A DNA stretch of 28,507 bases from JBASRP01 sp044866075 (GCA_044866075.1 JBIOTQ010000015.1:1-28507); one strand, 5' to 3'. Shown: positions 8,147-15,651, counted from the stretch's first letter. The notes: generated by a model not told the origin, from the sequence alone. Made by a program: numbers and translations.

Positions 8147-8815
8147 TCAGATAAGGCGACGGAACGCGATGACGCCATCGTCGGCCGAAGCTATCCCGGC
8201 CCACGCAATGTCCCGGGGGTCAGTGAGCCGACTGTGTCTTCGGAGCCATCCTCGTTCAGAGGTCGTCGTTTGGCTCGCTAATGCATCCGGGTCCTTAACG
8301 AGTGTCAGAAGAAACGCGAGGTCTCGAATCTGCGCATCCTTGTCTGCCGATACGCCGACCGCTCGCGCCTTGATCAAGATGGCTCCCAGAAGGTCCGGGA
8401 CCGGCACCTTTCCTGTAGTCGACCTGCTCTTCACCGCCATCGCCGTCGTTCGTCTTAGGGCTTGTGTTCCCCCCGGAACCATGACGGTTTGAGCGGACCC
8501 TACTGTTCGGCGCGGTGTGCGATATCCGAGTCCATCAGGGGCGAGAACATCGATGCGAGTCTCGCCCTTCCGAAACCTGTGCCCTACGCCCTCAGGGGAG
8601 GGTGGTTCCATCTCATATCCGATCACCTCCAGCTTCCTGGCGAGCTGAGACGTCCCTTGTGTAACCGCTCGAACATCGACGAGGACATCGGCGTCACGGC
8701 TCGGCCGAATCTGGTTTCGTCCCAAAGCCCAGCCGTGAAGCGCGACCATGTGGGCGCCAATGAGCGTCCACGGAGCCACCGGCCGCTTGTTGAGCTCGAT
8801 GAGGTCGGACCACAT
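8147..8815 (-). CDS. Nucleotidyltransferase-fold protein, likely AbiEii-like toxin of a type IV pair
   Basis: 222 aa. The N-terminal part has the minimal nucleotidyltransferase layout: a helix LIGAHMVALHG (18-28), then SRDADVLVD (39-47), whose two Asp (D41, D43) are the usual metal ligands. The remainder is helical with no domain I can name. It follows the HTH gene at 8853-9524, as toxin follows antitoxin in AbiEi/AbiEii-type systems. ATG 8815 is the only start in this frame, and no ribosome binding site precedes it. A GTG that overlaps the antitoxin stop (GTGA, 8853-8856) lies in another frame, so an N-terminal frameshift is possible. GC content and codon use are clearly lower than in the flanking haem genes, which suggests transfer. 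Family assignment is by motif and context. Confidence 0.7.
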   Translation of the reverse strand: MWSDLIELNKRPVAPWTLIGAHMVALHGWALGRNQIRPSRDADVLVDVRAVTQGTSQLARKLEVIGYEMEPPSPEGVGHRFRKGETRIDVLAPDGLGYRTPRRTVGSAQTVMVPGGTQALRRTTAMAVKSRSTTGKVPVPDLLGAILIKARAVGVSADKDAQIRDLAFLLTLVKDPDALASQTTTSERGWLRRHSRLTDPRDIAWAGIASADDGVIAFRRLI

Positions 8816-8852
8816 GTCGTGGAACGGATCGCCGCGCGCTCCGGGATCTCGA

Positions 8853-9524
8853 TCACGCTGTCATCAGTCTCTCGAGAAAGCGTTCGGCTCCACGAACAAC
8901 CCGGGGATCAATGTGTTGAAGCAGGTCAGCGGCAACAACCGGCGGCGGAGCGACCTTGTGTCCATCGAGGACCCAGGGGAGCGAGGGGATCCTCAGAATA
9001 AGGTTCGGCGACGCATGATCTTCGATCGGTGCCATCCGCCGCCTGATCGCCTCGACGACGCGTTCATGAGCGTAGCAATCGAAAGGCTCATCGCCGACGA
9101 CGATATCCATGCCGACAGGAACCGCAGATAGCCCCGTTGGGAGGAACCGCCGGTCGCCTCGGAGATCGCGCACATCCTTGTCCAGAACCCTCCACCCAAG
9201 ATTGCTGGATCGGGGTTCACTGTGAGCCAACAAATCGATGGCCCTTCCTGGATCTCTTACGAGGCGCTTCAGTCGCGACCTAGCTGCAGGTGCAAGCCAG
9301 ACAGGCTCCTCTCCCCCCATCATGGCGAGAAGCGCCCATCCGCTCGCATGGCTTAACGGCCTACCAGCGCGTCGCAAGAATCGGTCGATGTTGTTCGAGT
9401 CCAGCACCCATTCTCGACCAACACGGACCGATGGGATTCGTTTAGCTTGGACGAGCGCATGGATGCGCTGGCGGCTTAGCCCGAGCCGCTTTGCTGCTTC
9501 CGGCAATGAGAGGAGATCACCCAT
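8853..9524 (-). CDS. HTH protein with AbiEi-like C-terminal domain, probable antitoxin and autorepressor
   Basis: 223 aa. Residues 4-50 form an excisionase/MerR-type winged helix: LSLPEAAKRLGLSRQRIHAL followed by the wing IPSVRVGREWVLD. The C-terminal part contains a segment (SPNLILRI, then VAPPPVVAADLLQHIDPR) of a kind seen in antitoxins of nucleotidyltransferase-toxin pairs; I make that link from memory of the family. ATG 9524 is chosen over an upstream start at 9578 because the longer frame would read straight through a perfect inverted repeat that carries the promoter. The -10 hexamer TAACGT ends 7 bases before ATG 9524, so the message is probably leaderless. It likely represses its own promoter through the repeat and neutralises the downstream toxin. 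Confidence 0.75.
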   Translation of the reverse strand: MGDLLSLPEAAKRLGLSRQRIHALVQAKRIPSVRVGREWVLDSNNIDRFLRRAGRPLSHASGWALLAMMGGEEPVWLAPAARSRLKRLVRDPGRAIDLLAHSEPRSSNLGWRVLDKDVRDLRGDRRFLPTGLSAVPVGMDIVVGDEPFDCYAHERVVEAIRRRMAPIEDHASPNLILRIPSLPWVLDGHKVAPPPVVAADLLQHIDPRVVRGAERFLERLMTA

Positions 9525-9531
9525 GCAAGCG

Positions 9532-9560
9532 ACGTTAACACAACTATTTACTTGAGTCAA
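9532..9560 (-). promoter_or_regulatory. Promoter of the toxin-antitoxin operon (leaderless)
   Basis: Read on the minus strand, TTGACT (9560 to 9555) is followed by a 17-base spacer and TAACGT (9537 to 9532). This is a near-consensus -35 and an actinobacterial TAnnnT -10. The antitoxin ATG begins 8 bases after the -10, at the expected transcription start. Confidence 0.6.
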
Positions 9561-9574
9561 TAGTTGTGTTAACG
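9533..9574. repeat. Perfect 16-bp inverted repeat, probable operator
   Basis: The left arm CGTTAACACAACTATT (9533-9548) and right arm AATAGTTGTGTTAACG (9559-9574) are exact reverse complements separated by 10 bases. The repeat overlaps both promoter boxes of the toxin-antitoxin operon, so a dimer of the HTH protein bound here would block RNA polymerase. It is AT-rich in a GC-rich neighbourhood and lacks a T tract, which argues against a terminator for the haem operon that ends at 9603. Confidence 0.75.
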
Positions 9575-9602
9575 CCACACAGGCCGAAGCCAGCTACAAA
9601 TA

Positions 9603-11159
9603 TCAGCGGTGCCGGCTCGAAGGCACCGCTGCGGCGGCGGCGAGGCCCGCGATCGTGTGCTCCTTCGCAACGGCGTCGACGCGCAGGCCGGCCTCTTTCG
9701 CGGCCCGCGCCGTCACGGGCCCGATGCACACGATCTTCGTGCGGCGGTTCGGTTTGCCGCGCAGGAGCCTCATGAACGCGCGCACAGTGCCGCCGCTCGC
9801 GAACGTGAGGACGTCGATCTCGCCGTCGACGACGGCTCGCCGCACCGCCGGCGCCAGTCGAGCGACCGGACGCAAGCGGTAGACCGCGAGGCGTTCGGTC
9901 GTCCATCCCTTCGCCTGAAGCGCTTCCTCCAAGCCGGGCTCTGTCCTTTCGGCGCGCGCGAGCAGCACTCGCCCTCGGCCGCGCGGGAACGCCTTTCCGA
10001 TGGCCGCGGTGGTGAAGGTCGGCGGGACGAGGTCGGGCTCGATACCGACGGAACGCAGCGCATTCGCGGTGCCGGCGCCGACGGCCGCCACGCGCGCGGA
10101 GCCGAACGCGCGCGCGTCGGCGCGCGCCGCGCGCAAACGCCGCCAGAATGCGGCGACGCCGTTCGCGCTCGTGAAGACGACCCAGTCGTATCGCCTGTCG
10201 CGCAGGCGGGCGACGGCCCGATCCACGGCGGTAGTCGAGCGCGCCGGCTCGACGCGGATCGCCGGCGCTTCGACGACGTCGGCGCCGAGCTCGCGGAGGA
10301 CCGAGGACAGCTCGGACGCCTGCTCGCGCGTACGGGTCACGAGAACCCGCTTCCCAGACAGCGGGCGCGTGTCCCAGCCGCCGAGAACGTCGCGCAGCCT
10401 CGCGACCTCGCCCACGACCGTGATCGCGGGCGGCTTTATCCCGGCGCGGCGCGCGGCCGCCGCGATCCGCGACAACGGCGCCGTCACCGTGCGCTGCGTC
10501 GGGAGCGTCGCGTCCGCGATGACCGCGGCCGGCGTTGACCTCTTCTTCCCCGCCTCGATGAGCGCCTCGGCCGCGCCGGCGAGCCGCTCGACCCCCATCA
10601 ACAGAACCGTGGTATCGGCGCGCGCGAGCGCCTCCCAATCGAGACGCGATCCCGCTTTGCCCGGCGCCTCGTGCGCCGTTGCGATCGCAACCGACGCCGC
10701 CCAGTCGCGGTGTGTGACGGGTATCCCCGCGGCGGCCGGCCCGGCGATCGCCGACGTGACGCCCGGCACGACCTCGAATGGGATCCGCTCGGCGGCGAGA
10801 CGCTCGGCTTCCTCTCCGCCGCGGCCGAACACGAACGGGTCGCCACCCTTCAAGCGCACGACGGTCTCGCCGGCCCGTGCCCGTCGCACGAGCAGACGAT
10901 TGATCTGCGCCTGCGTCATCGCGTGGCGGCGCGCGCTCTTCCCGGCGAAGACCCGCTCCGCGCCGGGCGCGAGATCAAGGAGAGAAGGCGCGACGAGCCG
11001 GTCGTAGACCACGACCTCGGCGGCGCGCAGCGCAGCCAGGCCGCGCATCGTGATCAGGCCCGGATCGCCGGGTCCCGCGCCGACCAAGAAAACGGTCCCG
11101 GGCGGCCTCCGCCGCCGGGATGTGCGCCGTGCCGGCGCCGCGCGGCGCCGCGGACTCAC
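9603..11159 (-). CDS. hemD: Fused uroporphyrinogen-III C-methyltransferase / uroporphyrinogen-III synthase
   Basis: 518-aa two-enzyme fusion. After an Arg-rich leader of about 20 residues, residues 21-260 form the SAM-dependent methyltransferase that makes precorrin-2 (CobA/CysG-A type). Its motifs are VGAGPGDPGLIT, LKGGDPFVFGRGGEEAE and VVPGVTSAIAGPAAAGIPVTHR-type segments. From about residue 265 (SGKRVLVTRTREQ) the HemD domain follows; it closes the tetrapyrrole ring to uroporphyrinogen III. This fusion is common in Actinomycetota. The start is GTG 11159, which overlaps the hemC stop as GTGA; no other start lies between that point and the first conserved residue. The frame remains open upstream through hemC, but that is not coding. 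It works with the precorrin-2 dehydrogenase at 13388 for sirohaem. Confidence 0.93.
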   Translation of the reverse strand: MSPRRRAAPARRTSRRRRPPGTVFLVGAGPGDPGLITMRGLAALRAAEVVVYDRLVAPSLLDLAPGAERVFAGKSARRHAMTQAQINRLLVRRARAGETVVRLKGGDPFVFGRGGEEAERLAAERIPFEVVPGVTSAIAGPAAAGIPVTHRDWAASVAIATAHEAPGKAGSRLDWEALARADTTVLLMGVERLAGAAEALIEAGKKRSTPAAVIADATLPTQRTVTAPLSRIAAAARRAGIKPPAITVVGEVARLRDVLGGWDTRPLSGKRVLVTRTREQASELSSVLRELGADVVEAPAIRVEPARSTTAVDRAVARLRDRRYDWVVFTSANGVAAFWRRLRAARADARAFGSARVAAVGAGTANALRSVGIEPDLVPPTFTTAAIGKAFPRGRGRVLLARAERTEPGLEEALQAKGWTTERLAVYRLRPVARLAPAVRRAVVDGEIDVLTFASGGTVRAFMRLLRGKPNRRTKIVCIGPVTARAAKEAGLRVDAVAKEHTIAGLAAAAAVPSSRHR

Positions 11160-12082
11160 TCGAGCGAGGCGGCGCCGGCCGCGATGATCTCGTCGGCGCC
11201 CGCGGCGCGGAAGCGGTCGGCCAGCTGATGCCCGACCTCGATCGGATCGCTTCCCGTGATCTCGTCGCGCAGGATCCGCGCGCCGTCGAGCGAGCCGACC
11301 AGCCCGCGCAGCCGGATGGTGTTGCCGTCGAGCGTCGCGAGGCCGCCGAGAGGCACGTTGCAGTCGCCGCCGAGCGACAGGAGGAACGCGCGCTCGGCCT
11401 CGAACGCGCGCCGGGCGAGCGAATCCTCGATCTTGGAGAGCGCCTCGCGCATGTCCTTGTCCCCGGCACGGCACTCGACCGCGAGGGCCCCTTGCCCCGG
11501 CGCCGGCAGCATGACCGACGTCGAGAGAACCTCCGCGACGCGGCCGTCCTTGCCCAGCCGGCGAAGCCCGGCCAGGGCAACGACGAGCGCCTGCACCTCT
11601 CCCGCCGACAACTTGCGGAGCCGGGTATCGACGTTCCCGCGCATCGGCGTCGGCACCAGTCCCCGCCCCATCGCCAGCAGCTGCACGCGACGGCGGAGAG
11701 ACGACGTGCCGACCGTCGTGCCGGGCCCGAGCTTCGCGAGGCCCCCGCCGTGTCGCGTGATCAGCGCGTCGCGCGGGTCCTCGCGCGGCGGCACCGCCGC
11801 CAGGACGAGGCCCTCCGGCGCCATGGCCGGCAGATCCTTGGCGCTGTGGACAGCGAGGTCGATCCTGCCGCTGACGAGCGCCTCCTGGATGTCGGAGACG
11901 AAGAGGCCCTTGTTGCCGATGGCCGGGATCGGGCCGGGGAGCAGGTCTCCGCGCGTCGTGATCGGAACGAGCTCGAAGTTCCGGTGCGAGATGACCTGCG
12001 AGATCGCCTTGCGAACGCCTTCGGCCTGCGCGAGCGCGAGGGCGCTCCCTCGCGTTCCGACGCGCAGCACGCTTCGCGGCAT
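11156..12082 (-). CDS. hemC: Porphobilinogen deaminase (hydroxymethylbilane synthase)
   Basis: 308 aa, normal length. It polymerises four porphobilinogens into hydroxymethylbilane. The dipyrromethane cofactor is attached to C241 in GGDCNVPLGG, and the catalytic Asp is D83 in AVHSAKDLP. Arg-rich substrate-binding segments (TRGSALALAQA at 10-20, GTSSLRRR at 125-132) are present. The ATG at 12082 follows the hemA stop by 12 bases. Its stop shares bases with the start of the next gene (GTGA), so HemC and CobA-HemD are translationally coupled, which suits enzymes that hand over an unstable intermediate. Confidence 0.97.
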   Translation of the reverse strand: MPRSVLRVGTRGSALALAQAEGVRKAISQVISHRNFELVPITTRGDLLPGPIPAIGNKGLFVSDIQEALVSGRIDLAVHSAKDLPAMAPEGLVLAAVPPREDPRDALITRHGGGLAKLGPGTTVGTSSLRRRVQLLAMGRGLVPTPMRGNVDTRLRKLSAGEVQALVVALAGLRRLGKDGRVAEVLSTSVMLPAPGQGALAVECRAGDKDMREALSKIEDSLARRAFEAERAFLLSLGGDCNVPLGGLATLDGNTIRLRGLVGSLDGARILRDEITGSDPIEVGHQLADRFRAAGADEIIAAGAASLE

Positions 12083-12094
12083 CGGGGTCGAAGC

Positions 12095-13363
12095 CTATCG
12101 CTCGGTCTCGCCCAGGTCGAACAGTTCGCGGAGCGCGCGTGCGAGCGCTTCGCCCTCCGCCGTTCCCGCCTTGTGCTTCACCGCAGACACCGGGCCGTGC
12201 AGGAGCTTCGCCACGATCGACCGGGTAAGGAGCTCGACCGCCTCGCGTTCCCGATCGGACAGCTCGGCGAGCCGCGCGGCCGCGCGCTTGAGCTCCCGCG
12301 CCCGCGCGTCCTCGCCGCGCTCTTGCAACGCCGCCAGGAGCGGAGCGAGGTGGTGCGCGCGCTGCCACCGCGTGAACCGCGGAACCTCCTCGGCGATGAT
12401 CGTGCGCACCTTTTCGACCTCGGCCAGCTGTTCGGGGCCCGGGGTCAAAGCCGCGCGCAGGTCGTCGAGGTCGCGAAGCGCGACGCCGTCGAGCGAGCGA
12501 ACCTCCGGGTCGACGTCGCGCGGAACGGCCACGTCCAGCAGAACGAGACGGCGGTCGCCACGCGCGGCCATCGCATCCGCGACCATGTCGCGCGTGATCA
12601 TCGGCTCGGGGCTTCCAGTCGAGGAAAGCACGAGGTCCGCCCGCGCCAGACCCACAGCGAGCGACGTGATCGGCAGATCCGTCCCGCCGATCCGCTCGGC
12701 CAGTGCGCGCGCCCGCGCGGGCGTGCGGTTCGCGACCAGAACCGTCGCGCCTTCCCGGACGAGGCGCCGCGCCGAGAAGTCGCTCATCTTGCCGGCGCCC
12801 ACGACGAGGACCGTCCTCCCGCCGAGCGAGCCCAGCTCGGCGCGCGCGAAATCGGCGCCGGCGCCGGCGAACGTCTTGACGGTCTTGCCGATCGCGGTCT
12901 CCGCGCGGGCGCGCTTGCCCACGCGCAACGACTGGCGGAACAGGGCTGAGAGCACCGGCCCGGCCGCGCCCTCGTCGCCGGCGACGCGGAACGCCTCACG
13001 CACCTGCGAAAGGATCTGCGGCTCGCCGACGACCATCGAGTCGATGCCCGACGCCACGGCGAAGAGGTGCCCGACGGCGTCCTCCTCGTATCGCGACTCG
13101 AGGAGCGGCCCGACCTCGTCGACGTCGATGTGGTGCGCCTCCGACAGGAAGCGGCGCAGCTCGGCCAGCCCGGCGTGGAACCCGGTGACGAGCGCGTAGA
13201 CCTCGACGCGGTTGCAGGTCGACAGGATCGCGCCCTCGCGGACGTGCTCGCCGGACGTCAGCTGGTGCAATGCTTTCGGGAGGGAGGCCGCGTCGAACGC
13301 GAACCGCTCGAGCAGCCCGACCGGCGCCGCGCGGTACGTCAGTCCGACGACGAGGACCGACAC
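12095..13363 (-). CDS. hemA: Glutamyl-tRNA reductase
   Basis: 422 aa, usual length. It reduces glutamyl-tRNA to glutamate-1-semialdehyde with NADPH and is the committed, regulated step of haem synthesis in organisms with the C5 pathway. The nucleophile is C50 in STCNRVEVYA. The Rossmann segment reads VLVVGAGKMSDFSARRL, and a long C-terminal helical dimerisation region follows. The start is GTG 13363, with an AGGGGGAG ribosome binding site about 5 bases upstream, the strongest inside this operon. It lies 24 bases downstream of the precorrin-2 dehydrogenase. Being in the rex operon, it is predicted to be repressed when NADH is low. Confidence 0.97.
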   Translation of the reverse strand: MSVLVVGLTYRAAPVGLLERFAFDAASLPKALHQLTSGEHVREGAILSTCNRVEVYALVTGFHAGLAELRRFLSEAHHIDVDEVGPLLESRYEEDAVGHLFAVASGIDSMVVGEPQILSQVREAFRVAGDEGAAGPVLSALFRQSLRVGKRARAETAIGKTVKTFAGAGADFARAELGSLGGRTVLVVGAGKMSDFSARRLVREGATVLVANRTPARARALAERIGGTDLPITSLAVGLARADLVLSSTGSPEPMITRDMVADAMAARGDRRLVLLDVAVPRDVDPEVRSLDGVALRDLDDLRAALTPGPEQLAEVEKVRTIIAEEVPRFTRWQRAHHLAPLLAALQERGEDARARELKRAAARLAELSDREREAVELLTRSIVAKLLHGPVSAVKHKAGTAEGEALARALRELFDLGETER

Positions 13364-13387
13364 GTCACTCCCCCTTGGAGGTCACAA

Positions 13388-14026
13388 TCACATGTCTTTG
13401 CCGAGCAGCAGCTCCGTCGCGCGCGTCCGCGCGCGCTGGATGTCGCCGGCGCGGACGAGATCCATCACGTCCGAGTCGATCACCCGGTACCAGGCCTTCG
13501 CGCGCTCGTCCTGATCGCCGGGGACCTGTACCGACTCACGCAGCTCGCCCATCAAGGAGAGGAACCGCGCGTACTCCTCGCCGAACTCGCGCTCCATCCG
13601 CTCGCGGATCCGAACGGCCAGCGCCGGCGCGTTCCCGCCGGTCGATATCGCGACGACGAGATCGCCGCGCCGCACGATCGACGGCGCGATGAACGTGCAG
13701 AGCGCCACGTTGTCGACAACGTTCACGGGGATGCCGTTCGTCGTGGCCTCCGAGTAGACGCCCTTGTTCACGTCCTCGTCGTCGGTCGCCGCGACGGCGA
13801 CGGCCGCGCCGTTCAAGTCGCCCGTCTCGTAGCGCCGCTCGAGCAGCTCGATCTCGCCCTTCTTCGCCCGGCCCCGTATCCCGCGCGTCGGGTCTTCGGC
13901 GAGGACGCGCACATTGGCGCCGGCCTCGAGAAGGGTCCGCACCTTGCGCTCGGCGACGTGACCGCCGCCGATCACGACGGCGAGGCGACCGTCGAGAAGC
14001 AGGATCGCGGGGTAGCCGGTGGTCAT
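13388..14026 (-). CDS. Precorrin-2 dehydrogenase / sirohydrochlorin ferrochelatase-like (CysG N-terminal type)
   Basis: 212-aa protein of the Met8/CysG-N family, which oxidises precorrin-2 to sirohydrochlorin with NAD+ and, in some members, inserts iron to give sirohaem. The NAD-binding segment is VVIGGGHVAERKVRTLLEAGA (near residues 17-37; key glycines in GGGHVA). The domain then continues with the typical NVVDN...CTFIAPS segment and the ISTGGNAPALA segment. It uses the product of the CobA domain of the fused gene at 9603-11159. ATG 14026 overlaps the rex stop as ATGA, so translation is coupled. Whether it chelates iron as well cannot be judged here. Confidence 0.93.
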   Translation of the reverse strand: MTTGYPAILLLDGRLAVVIGGGHVAERKVRTLLEAGANVRVLAEDPTRGIRGRAKKGEIELLERRYETGDLNGAAVAVAATDDEDVNKGVYSEATTNGIPVNVVDNVALCTFIAPSIVRRGDLVVAISTGGNAPALAVRIRERMEREFGEEYARFLSLMGELRESVQVPGDQDERAKAWYRVIDSDVMDLVRAGDIQRARTRATELLLGKDM

Positions 14027-14715
14027 GGACGGGTGGACTTCGCGGCGCTCCCGGTCAGACGCTTGCCGCGCCGGATGCCTTCCAGCGCCGACTTGCGCTG
14101 CTCGTAGAAGGACAGGATCTGCAGCTCGATGGAGAGATCGACCTTGCGCAACGACACGTCGTCGGGGACCTGGATCACGGCAGGAGCGAAGTTCAGAACG
14201 CTCTTCACGCCGGCCGCGGCGAGACGGTCGGCCGCCTCCTGCGCGGCGCCGGCCGGCGTCGCGATGATGCCGATCGAGACCTGCCGCTCCTTCGCGATGC
14301 GCTCGAGGTCTTCGAAGTCTTCGATCGCGAGCTCGCCGACCTGCTCGCCGATCTTCCGCTCGTCGGCGTCCACGAGAGCGACGACGCGGAAACCGCGCGC
14401 GGAGAAACCCTTGTAGTTGGCGAGCGCGTGACCGAGGTTTCCGACGCCCACGATCATCACGTTCCAGTCCTGCGTGAGACCGAGCTCGCGCGAGATCTGA
14501 TAGATGAGGTACTCGACGTCGTACCCGACACCCCGGGTGCCGTACGAACCGAGGTACGACAGATCTTTGCGCACCTTCGCCGAGTTCACTCCGGCCGAGA
14601 AAGCGAGAGACTCGCTCGAGACCGTGTGGATGCCTCGTTCGGTCATCTCGAAGAGGCTGCGGAGGTACAGCGGAAGGCGGGCGACCGTGGCTTCAGGGAT
14701 CGCGCGCTCTCTCAC
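14023..14715 (-). CDS. rex: Redox-sensing transcriptional repressor Rex
   Basis: 230 aa, typical Rex length. The N-terminal winged helix (about 1-80) contains ARLPLYLRSL and SAKVRKDLSYLGSYGTRGVGY, the characteristic Rex DNA-binding region. A Rossmann domain with VGVGNLGHAL (about 90-99) senses the NADH/NAD+ ratio. Rex leaves DNA when NADH rises. The start is GTG 14715, with GGAG 6 bases upstream. It heads the operon rex, precorrin-2 dehydrogenase, hemA, hemC, cobA-hemD, matching the rex-hemACD order known in Streptomyces. A Rex-type operator lies inside its own promoter (14761-14789), so the whole haem operon is probably under Rex control. Confidence 0.96.
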   Translation of the reverse strand: MRERAIPEATVARLPLYLRSLFEMTERGIHTVSSESLAFSAGVNSAKVRKDLSYLGSYGTRGVGYDVEYLIYQISRELGLTQDWNVMIVGVGNLGHALANYKGFSARGFRVVALVDADERKIGEQVGELAIEDFEDLERIAKERQVSIGIIATPAGAAQEAADRLAAAGVKSVLNFAPAVIQVPDDVSLRKVDLSIELQILSFYEQRKSALEGIRRGKRLTGSAAKSTRP

Positions 14716-14760
14716 GTAATTCTCCGACGTCGGGCCCCGCGGAAGGGTGCCTGCCCACCG

Positions 14761-14789
14761 ATTCTAGAAGCTTGTGAGCGCATTCTCAA
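14761..14789 (-). promoter_or_regulatory. rex-hem operon promoter
   Basis: On the minus strand TTGAGA (14789 to 14784), a 17-base spacer and TAGAAT (14766 to 14761) form a near-consensus vegetative promoter. The predicted start gives a leader of roughly 40 bases before rex GTG 14715. Confidence 0.7.
14772..14789. promoter_or_regulatory. Rex operator (ROP-like) in the rex promoter
   Basis: TTGTGA-N6-TCTCAA is one base off the dyad TTGTGA-N6-TCACAA, the core of known Rex sites. It covers the -35 box and most of the spacer of the rex promoter, an ideal place for repression. The match to Rex sites is from memory of the family consensus; the dyad and its position are seen directly. Confidence 0.7.
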
Positions 14790-14908
14790 ACCCTATTAAC
14801 CAGCGGAGAGGGTCGCCCCCGGACGCATTCCCGCTGCTCAGGGAGAATATCGGAGGGGCGCTTGAGGGTCCTCTGTGTTCTGTCGTATGGCGATTTCGGC
14901 AGCCCGCG
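14790..14908. other. Intergenic stretch between the CAP gene and the rex promoter
   Basis: About 120 bases upstream of the rex promoter and downstream of the CAP1 region. It contains no gene I can support and no clear terminator for the CAP1 transcript, though weak GC-rich dyads occur around 14800-14870. Confidence 0.4.
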
Positions 14909-15018
14909 CTACCCGTCGAACAGGGCGGGGTTGCCTCCGTACTTCACGATCAGCTGGGCGAGCTCGCCGAACAGCGGTGACTCGCTGAAGTGCTCGAGGC
15001 CGAGCCGCGGAGTGGGAT
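14909..15018 (-). pseudogene. Possible orphan C-terminal coding remnant
   Basis: Immediately after the CAP1 stop, the minus strand in another frame reads a protein-like 36-residue tail that includes FSESPLFGELAQLIVKYGG and ends NPALFDG with a stop at 14909. Its composition is balanced and unlike the Arg/Ala-rich translations of non-coding frames here. It has no start codon of its own apart from an internal GTG. It may be the 3' end of a gene whose 5' part was lost, for example when the CAP cassette arrived. I do not recognise the family, and chance cannot be excluded. Confidence 0.25.
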
Positions 15019-15651
15019 CTAGACGCCCAGCGCCTCGCCCGTCGCCGGGTTGACCCGCGCGGCGTCGAGCCCCACCAGCAGCAGGAGCAGTTGAACGGTT
15101 CTCGGCTCGGCGGGCGGCCGGACGAGCCGTGGTTTCGGTTTCGGAGCGGGCGCCGGCGCGCGAGCTCTCGACGCGTGGCGAACGGGAGCCTTGAGGTGCG
15201 GCCGCGCCGCTCGTCGGCCCGCGAAGACCTCCGTGACGTAGATGGTGTCGTCCTTGACGGCGACCCCGACGCCGACCTGGTTGTAGTCGGTGTCGAGGAT
15301 GTTCGACCGGTGGCCGGGCGAGGCCATGAAGGCGTCGTGGATCGACTTGCAGCTGGGTCCCATTCCGACGTTCTCGCCGGCGGCCCACCAGTTCCCACCG
15401 ACCTCGTTCCCGAGATTGTTGTTGTGATAGATGGTGCCGTCCTCGGCCATCTTGCGACTGTGACGGCGCGCGATTGCGGTGAGGTCGCTGTATAGCGCGA
15501 GTTTGTGGTGGCCGACGCCGGCTCGCTCCCGGTTGATCGCCGAATAGAAACACGACTCGATCGAGGTAAGCGCGTGCGCCGGTGTCGCGACCGCGGCCAT
15601 GCCACAAACCAGCACCGACACCAGCACGATGGAAAGCGTTCGCCGACCCAT
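15019..15651 (-). CDS. Secreted CAP/SCP-domain protein 1, under a c-di-GMP-I riboswitch
   Basis: 210 aa. A Sec signal peptide (1-27, ending PAHA) leads into a CAP (SCP/PR-1) domain at about 31-145 with HNNNLGNEVGGNWWAAGENVG and AFMASPGHRSNIL. Candidate cavity residues are H64, E93 and H114, and Cys34/Cys101 may pair. An Ala-Pro-Lys linker (155-183) follows, then a tail LLVGLDAARVNPATGEALGV that is shared with the paralogue at 21662. CAP proteins have varied roles (lipid binding, adhesion, sporulation); none can be chosen here. ATG 15651 lies 2 bases after GGGGAG, which also forms the 3' strand of the riboswitch P1 helix, so c-di-GMP is predicted to shut off translation. The EAL phosphodiesterase gene lies directly upstream in the same direction. 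Confidence 0.9.
   Translation of the reverse strand: MGRRTLSIVLVSVLVCGMAAVATPAHALTSIESCFYSAINRERAGVGHHKLALYSDLTAIARRHSRKMAEDGTIYHNNNLGNEVGGNWWAAGENVGMGPSCKSIHDAFMASPGHRSNILDTDYNQVGVGVAVKDDTIYVTEVFAGRRAARPHLKAPVRHASRARAPAPAPKPKPRLVRPPAEPRTVQLLLLLVGLDAARVNPATGEALGV

Noticed and set aside
9533..9574. Inverted repeat as terminator of the haem operon
   Set aside because: It is AT-rich, has no T tract in the needed direction, and coincides with a good promoter for the next operon.
9525..9578. Longer start for the antitoxin at 9578
   Set aside because: Its 18 extra codons are the inverted repeat and promoter; HTH homology begins after ATG 9524.
11160..12368. Extension of the CobA-HemD frame upstream through hemC
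   Set aside because: The extra part is Arg-rich, lacks homology features and overlies hemC; the GTGA overlap at 11156-11159 explains the true start.
11120..13199. Long plus-strand open frames (609 and 647 codons) opposite hemA and hemC
   Set aside because: They are Arg/Ala/Ser-rich translations of the antisense strand of clearly recognised haem genes; GC-rich codon bias keeps such frames open.
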